A stretch of DNA of 47,900 nucleotides from Xenococcus sp. PCC 7305 (GTDB lineage: Bacteria > Cyanobacteriota > Cyanobacteriia > Cyanobacteriales > Xenococcaceae). Shown here one piece after another: positions 35,585 to 44,721 of the stretch. Below the pieces are notes generated by a model. That model ran no database searches. It was given only the letters and a program-made list of their open reading frames with translations, and was not told the origin of the DNA. The translations under genes and the position numbers were made by a program. The first letter of the stretch is position 1. The number at the start of each line of letters is the position of its first letter. The stretch covers positions 1 through 47,900 of the forward strand of contig NZ_ALVZ01000192.1 of the NCBI RefSeq assembly GCF_000332055.1. Reading direction: 5' to 3'.

Positions 35585-35792
35585 TAACTTTGCGATCGCT
35601 TTCAGTCTGTGTCAAGAAATTGAATTCTTTCGTGCGATAGATTTTATTAAATTTCAAGGAAACACTTTTCTAATCCTATGTCCTTTAGCTTATTCTCGAT
35701 CGGGATAATAGTCTCGCAAAATCTCATCAAGATATAATCCCTTATTAAGTAGCTTTAATGATTTGCGCGGTAATTCGTTTAGCTTTCTTTAT
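35585..35792. other. Spacer between toxin remnant and nucleotidyltransferase gene
   Basis: 208 bases with one HIP1 site. A minus-strand frame ending at TAA 35690-35692 reads LNELPRKSLKLLNKGLYLDEILRDYYPDRE with no start; possibly another fragment, but I do not recognise it. Confidence 0.4.
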
Positions 35793-36932
35793 CTATTTAA
35801 AAAGTTTATGGCGATCGCGAGAAAATAAACGTTCTCTCATCGTGCCTCGCCATTGACGACTTATGCCGTTACTAGCACTAGCACTAGATAACCATTCTTC
35901 TGTCACTCTACCTTCGAAGTCTAAATCAGACACAATATTTGTCTGTAAAGTACGATCCAAATGTTCTAATACCCAAAGTACTGGCTTTTCAATTGACCAT
36001 TGCTCAAGAATGGCAACAAATTCTTGAGTTTGTAGTTGCTCTTTATATGTTCTCCAGATACGCACAACATCACTAAATTTACTGAGACTAACATCTTTAC
36101 CTTTCATCTCTAAAGTAATTTCAATCCATGCCTCTTTAAACAAATGAAGAATAGTGAAAATAAATTGAAATTGAGGAGAGAAAATCGGCAACTGAACATC
36201 ATCTCTCCCCAGAAGCGATTGATAAATAATATTTTCCAAGGCAAGTTCTACAGAAATTTGAAAAGGGCATGAAGTCCAGGTCAAACTATTAGCTATATCG
36301 ACTTCGATAAAAGGAATAATAATATTATCTGTTAATAAAACATGGGATGGGAGATGATCAGGACTTAACCTATACTTGATCATTAATTCTCGACTATGAG
36401 GCTTAATCTTTCCTGTTGTATAGTCAAAAGTACCCATAGAATATCCCAAATCGGATAAAGTTTTACCGACAATTTCACGATCTTGAGGTGATATCATAAA
36501 ATCCATATCACTCATAGTTCGGATACCCTGACTCGGGTAAACTGTTGACTCTAAGGCAATACCTTTAGTGGCGACAAAACGCACATTTTTACGCTCAAAT
36601 GTGGTAATTATCCTTGCTGCTTCCTGACGATAGAGGGCTATTTTATGTTTATTAATAGACAGTATTTTAGGGAGTTCAACTTGAGACAATATGTTCTGAG
36701 GAATTATCTTAACAAACTTTTCTGATAAACAATAATATACCAAGATACTGAGTATTTTATGCCTTTTTGCTTGAGCTAACAATTGTTGCCAATTTAAATT
36801 TGAAGAATTAATTAAATCAGCAAACATTTCCTGTTCAGCAGCCTCATATAATCCCAAAGTAACTAACTCTAAGATGGCCCATTCTTTCCCTAAAGCTAGA
36901 TCAGGTAATTTGATTGATTCTACTTTATACAT
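35793..36932 (-). CDS. Nucleotidyltransferase-family protein (PF14907-like)
   Basis: 379 residues. Residues ~115-165 hold the nucleotidyltransferase pattern FVATKGIALESTVYP...RTMSDMDFMISPQDRE with the DxD acidic pair; the rest is helical (FIFTILHLFKEAWIEI). This family is found beside lasso-peptide B2 proteins and in exopolysaccharide or RiPP-like loci, where it is thought to transfer a nucleotide to a small molecule or peptide; no reaction is established for this member. It follows the B2 gene by 33 bases on the same strand, so the two form an operon. Confidence 0.82.
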   Translation of the reverse strand: MYKVESIKLPDLALGKEWAILELVTLGLYEAAEQEMFADLINSSNLNWQQLLAQAKRHKILSILVYYCLSEKFVKIIPQNILSQVELPKILSINKHKIALYRQEAARIITTFERKNVRFVATKGIALESTVYPSQGIRTMSDMDFMISPQDREIVGKTLSDLGYSMGTFDYTTGKIKPHSRELMIKYRLSPDHLPSHVLLTDNIIIPFIEVDIANSLTWTSCPFQISVELALENIIYQSLLGRDDVQLPIFSPQFQFIFTILHLFKEAWIEITLEMKGKDVSLSKFSDVVRIWRTYKEQLQTQEFVAILEQWSIEKPVLWVLEHLDRTLQTNIVSDLDFEGRVTEEWLSSASASNGISRQWRGTMRERLFSRDRHKLFK

Positions 36933-36965
36933 GATATAAATTGTCTAACTTTTATCTAAACTAGA

Positions 36966-37421
36966 CTAAAAATCTTCAATTGACATTACTTGATATTTGT
37001 TAATACTATTACCAACGCCTCCGATTACTACTCTTCCTTTACATTCAACCCAGGCATGGGCGATAAATGTTTGTTGTTGATCTTTGGCTACCCCAATACA
37101 GATTGTTGCAGAATAACCTTGTTGTTCAAGGAGGGTCTTGGCAGCTAAAGCTCTGGCTAAGCATTTTACTTGTGGCATATAGGAGCTAGCTGTTGTAACT
37201 GACCAAATTATTTTATAGATAGAAATGCTCTCCCTGTTTGGTTTCTGAGATGATTGGGAAATCTTGTTAAGACACTTGCGCAAGGTTTTTAGATGTAAGA
37301 ATTTTAATCCTAGGCGAATTAAGCCCAGTAAAATTGTTGCTTTGATAACTAATATCCGGTCTTGCCAACAAAAATTAAGAAATTGAGATAATGACTGTTG
37401 CATATTTGAGTAAGAGATCAC
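36966..37421 (-). CDS. Lasso-type B2 cysteine peptidase-like protein (Transglut_core3)
   Basis: 151 residues. The core PQVKCLARALAAKTLLEQQGYSATICIGVAK...IAHAWVE matches the B2 leader peptidases of lasso-peptide pathways, which are papain/transglutaminase-fold. Cys87 and His122 are visible, with Glu126 near the acidic position. In lasso loci B2 pairs with a B1 RRE protein and a C cyclase; neither is present here. It is first in a two-gene minus-strand operon with the nucleotidyltransferase and divergent from the carrier protein gene, so a shared regulatory region lies at 37422-37664. Confidence 0.85.
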   Translation of the reverse strand: MISYSNMQQSLSQFLNFCWQDRILVIKATILLGLIRLGLKFLHLKTLRKCLNKISQSSQKPNRESISIYKIIWSVTTASSYMPQVKCLARALAAKTLLEQQGYSATICIGVAKDQQQTFIAHAWVECKGRVVIGGVGNSINKYQVMSIEDF

Positions 37422-37436
37422 AGGAAAAATAACAAT

Positions 37437-37493
37437 ATGAAACTATTTTGTCGTTTATGTCAACATTGTGCGACCAAGCATAACTTTGAGTAA
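37437..37493 (+). CDS. Tiny Cys-rich ORF, 18 residues (speculative)
   Basis: ATG 37437 to TAA 37493 encodes MKLFCRLCQHCATKHNFE, with Cys at 5, 8 and 11. An AGGA lies about 10 bases upstream. It sits just upstream of and divergent from the B2 gene, where a precursor peptide could be expected, but it is far shorter than any lasso precursor and could be chance. Confidence 0.2.
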   Translation: MKLFCRLCQHCATKHNFE

Positions 37494-37664
37494 AAGCTCT
37501 AAAATCAACATTTTATTGTGATTGTATTCCGGCTATATATTCAGGCAAAAGCTCTATAAACGAGTAAATTAGGCATGATGACATTCTGATAAATAATCAC
37601 TTATAGTTTGAGGAGAATATTTTTCAACTATAGCGATCATTCTTTATTAAGAGAATAAAGTCCC

Positions 37665-37925
37665 ATGAATCAAATAGAGAATATTAAGGAAAAAATTAAC
37701 CAAATTATTCTAGAAAATATGCCTGGTATTTCAGTTAAAGAACTAACAGATAATGTCGAATTATTTAGTCTGGGGCTGAATTCTCTCAATGCCGTATCTT
37801 TAGTTTTAGGATTGGAAGAAATCTTTGGCTTTGAATTTGATATGAATGAAATCAGCTATGAGAGTTTTAGAACAATTGCTGATATTGTAGGATTAGTAAG
37901 AAATAAATTGGACGTTACTTTTTGA
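37665..37925 (+). CDS. Acyl/peptidyl carrier protein
   Basis: 86 residues, acidic, four-helix carrier. LFSLGLNSLNAVSL contains the phosphopantetheine-attachment Ser40. It is followed after 33 bases by the adenylation enzyme, so the enzyme very likely loads this carrier. The pairing of a free-standing carrier and adenylation enzyme resembles DltC/DltA and stand-alone loading modules of natural-product pathways. Upstream, GAGGAGAA at 37608-37616 is too far away to be its ribosome site. Confidence 0.92.
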   Translation: MNQIENIKEKINQIILENMPGISVKELTDNVELFSLGLNSLNAVSLVLGLEEIFGFEFDMNEISYESFRTIADIVGLVRNKLDVTF

Positions 37926-37958
37926 GAGATATTTGTTACAAAAATAATTAATTAAGCG

Positions 37959-39536
37959 GTGAAAGAGCTAAAACTCCATCCAGGAAATTATCCTGACGAT
38001 TGGCAACCGGTCTTGCTCCATCAGTTTTTACTCCAATATGCTCAGATTTCTCCAGACGCTATTGCTATTATCTCTGCCAAAGGTCAATGGAGTTATCAAG
38101 ACTTATCTCATTACTCCTATCTTTATGCAGATATTTTAGATAATTGTGGTTTAGCTCATGGAGACAGAGTAGTTTTAGAATTAGAGCCATCGCCCCAGGC
38201 TGTAGCCCTTTTTGCCGCCTGTTCTCTATTAGGACTCGTTTTTGTTCCTGTTAGTCCAGAAAATCCACCTGAACGAGGGGAAAAGATTCTAGAAATTACA
38301 GAAGCTAAATTACATATCAGAGCAATATCTCAAGAAAAAAATATTGATAAGTTGCACCAAAGACTTCAAGGATTTTTAGAAGGGAATGTTTTAAATATTA
38401 AAGGTAGATTACCCAAAGAAGTTCGTTCTCGTAAAAGTTCCGTTATTGAATCAGATTTGGCTTATATTATTTTCACTTCGGGGACAACAGGTATTCCTAA
38501 AGGGATTATGATGACTCATCGTGCCGCACTGGTATTTTTTAGAGCTTTAGTAAACTATTGCAAATTAAATTCATCTGCTAGATTAGGAACGATCGCACCG
38601 TTACAATTTGATTTTTCTCTATTAGATATTAGTTTGACTTTAGGAAGTGGTGCGACTTTAGTAAAAATTCCGCGTCAGCTTTCCTTAATGCCTCAAAAAT
38701 TTTTACGTTATTTAGATCGATATCAAGTCACTCAGCTAAACTGTGTTCCTTCAATTTGGAAAGTATTACTAAGTTATGCAGCTAAAGATATAGCTAAACT
38801 ACAACATTTACACTCAACTTTATTTGCGGGGGAACCATTTGCGATCGCAGATATCCTAACATTGCAATCACTATTACCTCAATTAAGAATGATCAACTGT
38901 TTTGGGCAATCAGAATCGATTGCTTGTTCTTTTTCTGAAGTTCCCAATCCCCTATCTCCCGACACGAAAAATCTTTCTATTGGCTTTGCCCATCCTGGTG
39001 CAGAAATGCTTCTGTTAGACGAACAAAAGCAAGAAATTAAACAACCAGATCAAGTAGGAGAGATTTATCTGCGGGGAGCCAATCTTTTTTCTGGATATTG
39101 GCGCAACCCAGAAGCCACCAAGAAAGCACTAATCCCGAATCCTCTAAATTCCCTTTCAGGAGAAAAAGTCTTTCGCACAGGAGATCTTGCCTATAAAGGG
39201 TCGCAAGGAGAACTTTACCTAGTTGGCCGTCGTGATCTACAAGTAAAAATTATGGGAAATCGAGTGGAATTAGCGGAAATAGAAGGTAAATTACGGGCAT
39301 ATCCAGATATTAATCAAGTGTGTGCGATCGCAATCAATCGTCAAGGAAATATCAGGCTAGCGGCTTTTTTGTCAGTCGAGAAAAACAAAACCGTTCCTTC
39401 AGCTCAGGAAGTGCGATTTTTCTGCAAAGATCTACCCCATTACATGATTCCTAGTGAAATCTATTTTGTAGATAACTTACCTCAGACTATTAACGGTAAA
39501 ATTGATCGCAAAGCCTTAGCTGATAGTTCTGAATAA
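37959..39536 (+). CDS. Stand-alone adenylation enzyme (NRPS A-domain / DltA-like)
   Basis: 525 residues of the ANL superfamily. Core motifs in order: YIIFTSGTTGIPKG (about 169-182, phosphate loop), FDFSLLDISLTLG, NCFGQSES, GEIYLRGANLFSGYWRNPE, FRTGDLAY, GRRDLQVKIMGNRVELAEIE and C-terminal NGKIDRKAL with the catalytic Lys. The Asp in FDFS corresponds to the residue that holds the amino group of amino-acid substrates, favouring an amino acid over a fatty or aryl acid. The start is GTG 37959, 33 bases after the carrier stop. No condensation or thioesterase domain follows. Confidence 0.88.
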   Translation: MKELKLHPGNYPDDWQPVLLHQFLLQYAQISPDAIAIISAKGQWSYQDLSHYSYLYADILDNCGLAHGDRVVLELEPSPQAVALFAACSLLGLVFVPVSPENPPERGEKILEITEAKLHIRAISQEKNIDKLHQRLQGFLEGNVLNIKGRLPKEVRSRKSSVIESDLAYIIFTSGTTGIPKGIMMTHRAALVFFRALVNYCKLNSSARLGTIAPLQFDFSLLDISLTLGSGATLVKIPRQLSLMPQKFLRYLDRYQVTQLNCVPSIWKVLLSYAAKDIAKLQHLHSTLFAGEPFAIADILTLQSLLPQLRMINCFGQSESIACSFSEVPNPLSPDTKNLSIGFAHPGAEMLLLDEQKQEIKQPDQVGEIYLRGANLFSGYWRNPEATKKALIPNPLNSLSGEKVFRTGDLAYKGSQGELYLVGRRDLQVKIMGNRVELAEIEGKLRAYPDINQVCAIAINRQGNIRLAAFLSVEKNKTVPSAQEVRFFCKDLPHYMIPSEIYFVDNLPQTINGKIDRKALADSSE

Positions 39537-39537
39537 G

Positions 39538-39650
39538 GATTTGGGGATTTGGGGATTTAGGGATTTAGGGATTTAGGGAAAATCCTATTACTTTCGTTGT
39601 TCAACTTGGGAAATTTAATCAAAAAGAAAATTCGTCGAACTGACGCTGAA
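39538..39650. repeat. Octamer tract plus dispersed repeat family 3, copy 2
   Basis: Immediately after the TAA stop of the adenylation gene: GGATTTGG twice, GGATTTAG three times (an 8-bp unit), then the family 3 body (CGTTGTTCAACTTGGG ... TTCGTCGAACTGACG) shared with 27681-27776 in the same orientation. Confidence 0.8.
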
Positions 39651-39751
39651 AAGGTTTGTCTGTCATAAAAAATTCTCGGTATCTCTAGTCCGGTAAGGAT
39701 TCATTGTCTTCATTACTTTGAGAATCGCTATGTTATGAAAAAAGAATGTTT

Positions 39752-41044
39752 TCATTTTTTAGTTTTAGCTAAAGGCATTTTTCCGGCCAGCCAGAAGACA
39801 ACGACCCACAAACAAATCATCCGCAAAGCATCAGAAATAACGGTTGCCCAAGCAGCTCCTTTCCAAGAATAAAGAGGAATTAACCAAATATTTAAACCAA
39901 CATTTAAAACCGCAGCACCTGTTTGGATAATACTACGAGACCTCTGATATCCGGCACCGGTAAGAGTATCAGCAGCTAGCAGTTGAAAAGCAAAAATTGG
40001 CGGTAAGGGAGAAAGCCACAAGAGAGCTCCGATCGCATTTTGATATTCCGCACCCAATATATAGGGAATTGCTGGAGCAAAAACATGGTAACCAATAAAA
40101 CAAACAATGCTATAGCCTAATAAATAAGGCAGTAACTTGCGGGCAAACTTCAAAGTACCTCGGATTCCCGATTCCCCTCCATATTTAAAAAATCTGGTAT
40201 AGGATGCACCAAATAAAGAATTAATCGGAACATTCCCCACATCAATAAAGCGATAGGCTGAACCATAAATCCCCGTTGCTTGCAAACCAGCCATACTTGC
40301 CAACATTGTTTTGTCTAAGTTGGCATTAATATTATGGGCAGATGTGCCAATAGAAAAGAAAAAACCTTGTTTTACCGTTGCAACGATTGAAGAAAGCTTT
40401 GGCTTGGGATTGCCTACAAGACGATTAACAATTGCGATCGACAAAATACTGATTACGACATAACTCCCAGCATATAAAATCGCCCAGGTTTCAATCGAAG
40501 GATTCTCAAAAAATGCGGCTAAACATAAAGCAGCGAGTAATTTTCCAGAAGTGCTAAAAACGATTAATTGTGAGGTTTTTTTAGCCAAATAAACTGACAT
40601 CAAAGCTTTAGAGCTAAAGTCCACCACAGCAACACAAATCAAATCAGATATGATAATTAGGACAATTGTAAGTAAAGATATTTTGTTGCCAAAAAATAGG
40701 GGAGAAATGATTAAACAAATTAGGGAAAGAACTGCTCCATTAGCAAAGAGAATCAATAAGGTATTTCCCCAATGGAGAGGAAAAGAATTTGGCTTTGTCG
40801 CTACCTTTTGCAACAAAACATGTTCTGCTCCCATAGCGACAAAAGGAAAAACAATTGAAGCTAAAGCTGTTACGCCAATAAAAGAACCATAATTTTCTGG
40901 GCCCAAAACCCGAGCCACAATAATAAAGTAAGCAGCCTGGACAAAAACATTGAACAACTTGGCAATTAAGAGCCAACTAGCTTCTTTAACAAGACCTTGA
41001 CGAGCAAAATTTATGATTTTTTCTTTAATCGCAGCTAATTTCAT
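39752..41044 (-). CDS. Polysaccharide flippase (Wzx-like, MVF/PST family)
   Basis: 430 residues, about 12 membrane helices. The opening KEASWLLIAKLFNVFVQAAYFIIVARVLGPENYG is the typical first helix and GPxxYG turn of Wzx and related lipid-linked sugar flippases. It probably moves undecaprenyl-linked repeat units across the cytoplasmic membrane. It is last in a minus-strand group with the O-antigen ligase-like gene (48-base gap) and converges on the adenylation gene. Confidence 0.9.
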   Translation of the reverse strand: MKLAAIKEKIINFARQGLVKEASWLLIAKLFNVFVQAAYFIIVARVLGPENYGSFIGVTALASIVFPFVAMGAEHVLLQKVATKPNSFPLHWGNTLLILFANGAVLSLICLIISPLFFGNKISLLTIVLIIISDLICVAVVDFSSKALMSVYLAKKTSQLIVFSTSGKLLAALCLAAFFENPSIETWAILYAGSYVVISILSIAIVNRLVGNPKPKLSSIVATVKQGFFFSIGTSAHNINANLDKTMLASMAGLQATGIYGSAYRFIDVGNVPINSLFGASYTRFFKYGGESGIRGTLKFARKLLPYLLGYSIVCFIGYHVFAPAIPYILGAEYQNAIGALLWLSPLPPIFAFQLLAADTLTGAGYQRSRSIIQTGAAVLNVGLNIWLIPLYSWKGAAWATVISDALRMICLWVVVFWLAGKMPLAKTKK

Positions 41045-41092
41045 AAAGTTGGTTTAATATTATTTATTCAGGCTAAGCTGATAGTTATCAGA

Positions 41093-42391
41093 TTAATATT
41101 GTTTTTTTTCAAGCTCTAATTGAGTATCAAAAAATTTATTTTTATTAGCAGCTATCAAGGAAAAAGTAATTGTCGAATAAAGAACCCAAAATATATTATC
41201 TAATGCGGCCAATGTTCCTTCTGTGAGATTAGTAAGGATAATATAATTCAAAAACAGAATCGGCCAAAACCCTTCTACAGAATTAGTTTTACGCAGGAAA
41301 AGCAAAGATTTAATCACATTGCTGAAAAAACTAATTAAAAATAAACTCATACCAATAAAACCAATACCCAAAAGAATATCTAAAAATCCATTATGAGCAT
41401 AGGCAACTTTGGCTCTTACTGCCAATTCTACATATTTAGAAGGGCCTTCCAAACCATCCCAAAACGCAGCCGAACCATAACCTAACCAGGGTTTGAGTTG
41501 AATTGCTTCCCATACTTGTGCCCAAATTTCAGTTCTCGTCGATAAAGTCGGATCTTTCCCAATAGCTTCGAAAAAGGCATCGGTTCCAATGAAATTAAAA
41601 AAGAACAGCAAACCAGAAACCCCCAGAATCAAGATTCCCAAAATTGTCGAAACTAAAACTTCATAGTTCCAACGAAAGATGCGATAAGACATGCATAAAG
41701 TAAGCATGATCAACATATTGCCCAGAGAAGTGGTGGATTTGCAGAGGATAGTTACAACAACAGAACTCATAAATAAAAGCCAAAAGATCCAACTTCTATG
41801 TTTGGTATCAATTGCTTTAAGGAAGAAAATGACGGTGGCAAAAGCACTCATCATTCCCATTAAGTTCTTGTGGGTATAAATCCCCCGTATCGCATCTGGA
41901 TAGATTCCCGACAACATATATCCATACTTCGGTGCTCCCACAGCAAATAGTACGCTGAGAATAATGATCGTGGCAAAAGTCCAGGTGAGGATATTTATCT
42001 GTTCTTTGATCGTATACCTAGTTGCCAAATATAAACCAACCATCGTACTACCAATGCCATAGACCCCAAATCTAAAAGTTTTGTCAGGAGCTATTGACCA
42101 AAAACAAGAGATAAAGACAAAGCAGACAAATAAGCCAATAAATTTGCCTTCAGTTACTACATTGATAACTTTTTTCCATCGCAATGCGAGAAGCACAAAA
42201 GCACAAAAATAGATCAGAAGAGATACCTTAGCAATTAACGAGAGGTCAAATGCAGTAATATCAATTCCATCTCCTTCACTGGCACCTTGAGTGAGGATTA
42301 CGGGTAGAATTCCACTTGATAAGTGAATCAGGGAAAATACAGAAAATACTACTTCAAAACGATTTAATATTTTAGGGCTTGGGTGGGACAT
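41093..42391 (-). CDS. O-antigen ligase / Wzy-family membrane protein
   Basis: 432 residues with about 11 hydrophobic segments and one large periplasmic loop (about residues 280-330) containing TRTEIWAQVWEAIQLKPWLGYGSAAFW...AHNGFLDILLGIGFIGM. The H-N-G-x-x-D segment carries the conserved His of the O-antigen ligase superfamily. It could be a polymerase or ligase; with Wzx alongside, polymerase is likelier. Distance to the upstream glycosyltransferase is 202 bases, so it may have its own promoter. Confidence 0.88.
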   Translation of the reverse strand: MSHPSPKILNRFEVVFSVFSLIHLSSGILPVILTQGASEGDGIDITAFDLSLIAKVSLLIYFCAFVLLALRWKKVINVVTEGKFIGLFVCFVFISCFWSIAPDKTFRFGVYGIGSTMVGLYLATRYTIKEQINILTWTFATIIILSVLFAVGAPKYGYMLSGIYPDAIRGIYTHKNLMGMMSAFATVIFFLKAIDTKHRSWIFWLLFMSSVVVTILCKSTTSLGNMLIMLTLCMSYRIFRWNYEVLVSTILGILILGVSGLLFFFNFIGTDAFFEAIGKDPTLSTRTEIWAQVWEAIQLKPWLGYGSAAFWDGLEGPSKYVELAVRAKVAYAHNGFLDILLGIGFIGMSLFLISFFSNVIKSLLFLRKTNSVEGFWPILFLNYIILTNLTEGTLAALDNIFWVLYSTITFSLIAANKNKFFDTQLELEKKQY

Positions 42392-42593
42392 TTAAAATCA
42401 TTAAATAAATTTTATTAATTTTAATTCACATCAATTATAGCCATAAACAATGATTATGGTAACTTTGATGTCCTATCTCAACAAATTTACTTAAAGAAAT
42501 TTACCCAAAATAAAAAATAATTATTCGGGGATTTTTTACGCTTACCAAATACAGAAAAACTTATCATTTTCAATTATTAATTAATCCTATCTA

Positions 42594-43793
42594 CTATAAT
42601 ATTGATTCAAAATCTTCTAGAATATTTTTAATTGCCTGAGGGCCAAAAAATGAGTTAAGGATTTCTGGTTCAATATTATTTGTCTGGGAATCAGTTGAGA
42701 GACAGTTGATAATTGCTTCGGCGAAAGATTGCTCGTCATTGGCAATGATAAAATATTTTTTGAGCTCTTGAGGTAGGCCAGAGACTCCTTGATTTCGAGA
42801 AACAATTGGTCTTTGGGAAACTAGCATCTCGATAGACTTGATGTTTACGCCACTACCTGCGGAAACTGGATTAATTAAAACACGACCTGAGCGATAAAGA
42901 TGTTCGGTTTCCGATGGATTGACCCGAAGCTCAACACAGTCGATTTTGCTACATAATTGTTTAATTATGGGAAAAGGGGCAAAGCCTGCAATAAGTATGG
43001 TAACAGTGGCTATTTTTTGTTGGATTAAGGGAACAACATTCGTGAGAAACCAGACAATTCCTTCTACATTATTGTCAGACCCTAAGCCTCCAAAATAGAC
43101 GATATCATAGTCGAAATTGCTATCTGTAATTTTATTTTCTGGTTCTGGAATATTATTCTTAGTCCAATCCATTAAAGGTGGTAAATAACGACCATTATTG
43201 AGGCCTCTTTCCTGCCAAAACTTGAGATCATCAACGGATATATCGTAGAAAAAAGCACTATTTCTTAAGGCATTTTCTTCGTACTGTTCCAGATTTGTTA
43301 GATATAGTTGTTTTTTGAGTTTTCTCCAACCTGTCGCAGCTTGTAATAATTGCTGCTGATATAAATGTTCTATATTATGCGATCGCGTCACGATAGGCAG
43401 ATTCAAATTTTTGCTCAACTCATTGGCAGCAGTACTACCTTGAATGCCATCTAAAAATATCAGATCGGGATTAAATTCTTTAACCTGAGATAACAAAGAA
43501 GTTAATTCCTGGCCCCGAGGAATCCTCGTGGTCATTTCATAGGGATAGGAAAATAAATCAATAATTCTTCTGGCGATCTTTAATGGCGTGCGTTTAAAAG
43601 GAATTAAATATACTTGTTCTATATATTTTTCCATTTCTGCCAATTCCTGGGGCTCGGGAGAATTATGGCTCCAATAAATCAGTTGTAATTTGACTCCAAA
43701 GCTGGCAAAAGCTTTAATTCTTCGCCATATATCGATTCTGCCACCATGAACAGGTGGATATGGTATGGCATGGGAGATCAGAGTTATTCTCAT
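42594..43793 (-). CDS. GT4-type (GT-B) glycosyltransferase
   Basis: 399 residues. The N-terminal opening MRITLISHAIPYPPVHGGRIDIWRRI is the donor/acceptor GT-B start with a Gly-rich loop; the C-terminal half has YFGGLGSDNNVEGIVWFLTNVVPLI and INPVSAGSGVNIKSIEMLVSQRPIVS, the nucleotide-sugar-binding part of GT4/GT1 relatives. It likely adds a sugar to a lipid-linked oligosaccharide. The gap to the gene upstream is 15 bases, implying co-transcription. Confidence 0.88.
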   Translation of the reverse strand: MRITLISHAIPYPPVHGGRIDIWRRIKAFASFGVKLQLIYWSHNSPEPQELAEMEKYIEQVYLIPFKRTPLKIARRIIDLFSYPYEMTTRIPRGQELTSLLSQVKEFNPDLIFLDGIQGSTAANELSKNLNLPIVTRSHNIEHLYQQQLLQAATGWRKLKKQLYLTNLEQYEENALRNSAFFYDISVDDLKFWQERGLNNGRYLPPLMDWTKNNIPEPENKITDSNFDYDIVYFGGLGSDNNVEGIVWFLTNVVPLIQQKIATVTILIAGFAPFPIIKQLCSKIDCVELRVNPSETEHLYRSGRVLINPVSAGSGVNIKSIEMLVSQRPIVSRNQGVSGLPQELKKYFIIANDEQSFAEAIINCLSTDSQTNNIEPEILNSFFGPQAIKNILEDFESIL

Positions 43794-43808
43794 AAAATAC
43801 TTATTTAT

Positions 43809-44615
43809 TTAGGTTTTAAGGTTGGAGGCTACTTCATAGTAATTCCGCAACTGTTCTTTTGTGATTGCGGCCAAGGGAAGAATCTTGGTTGTTGCTAAAC
43901 TCAGAGATAAATCTTGGTATTGAGCAAAAGCCAGGCTATTTGAATCAATAGAGAGCTTGACGGTTGATTCTTGAGTGAGAATTTGTTGAATATGATGTTC
44001 GACAGTTATGCGCTTTTCCTTTGTCAATAAACCTTTAATAGTCCCCAATCTTAGATAAAAATCATTATCAATGCTATCAGCTTCCCTATGGTATTTATGC
44101 AAAAATCCAAATTTTTGGGCCCCTCGACGGAAGTTGTCTAAATCTGGAGTGATGAGATTTTTTTTTTGCGGCCAACCAATCAATATTGGAATATGGGTCG
44201 CGTCTTCCGCCTTTTGTATTTGAAAGGAACGATCATAGAGATGCTGCCCCCGACTCAGGAAATGGTAATTGAGATCGCGTTGATAGCCACCTACATAAAC
44301 AAAAAAAGGGTCAATCCCACCATCACGTTGCAAGCATTTTAGCCAACCGTCATAATCTAGATAACGAATTTCCTTTCTTGTGAGATAAAACCATTTATTC
44401 ACTAGGCCCTCAGATGTTTGCCAACCTTCACAGCCGAGAATCGTCCCGTGAATTTGTTCGATTTGATAGGGAATAAATCCTGGTAATTGCCCTAGGCAAT
44501 TTTGGATCTTGATGATTAATTTGCTGAGTGGAGATGGTTTCTTCCCATAAAAGGCTACTAGACTAATATTAGCGATTTCCTGTGCAATAGGAACATGTTT
44601 TTGTGAAATCATCAA
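43809..44615 (-). CDS. Uncharacterised protein, possible 2H-type phosphoesterase fold
   Basis: 268 residues. I do not recognise a named family. EQIHGTILGCEGW (near residue 59) and LSLSLATTKILPLAAIT (near residue 239) are spaced like the two HxTx strands of 2H phosphoesterases, but the second has SLAT instead of HxT, so an active enzyme is doubtful. There is no signal peptide or membrane helix. Its start is the first in the minus-strand glycosyl group, so it probably leads that operon. Confidence 0.55.
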   Translation of the reverse strand: MMISQKHVPIAQEIANISLVAFYGKKPSPLSKLIIKIQNCLGQLPGFIPYQIEQIHGTILGCEGWQTSEGLVNKWFYLTRKEIRYLDYDGWLKCLQRDGGIDPFFVYVGGYQRDLNYHFLSRGQHLYDRSFQIQKAEDATHIPILIGWPQKKNLITPDLDNFRRGAQKFGFLHKYHREADSIDNDFYLRLGTIKGLLTKEKRITVEHHIQQILTQESTVKLSIDSNSLAFAQYQDLSLSLATTKILPLAAITKEQLRNYYEVASNLKT

Positions 44616-44721
44616 TTATTTAAAAAGCTAAAAGCCCTTGGGTTATCTGAACCACGAGCAGATTTTAACACTGAGACATTTTTTTGTCACAATGGTTTCA
44701 ATCCTCAGAACATAAATTTCT

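Noticed and set aside
35690..35785. Minus-strand frame LNELPRKSLKLLNKGLYLDEILRDYYPDRE
   Set aside because: Looks protein-like but is only about 32 codons, has no start and no recognisable family; mentioned only as part of the spacer.
36966..39536. Canonical lasso-peptide cluster
   Set aside because: Only a B2-like protein is present; no B1/RRE protein, no asparagine-synthetase-like cyclase and no convincing precursor, so a lasso product should not be annotated.
39735..39900. Plus-strand frame beginning MKKECFHFLVLAKG
   Set aside because: Overlaps the flippase 3' end on the opposite strand and has no family resemblance.
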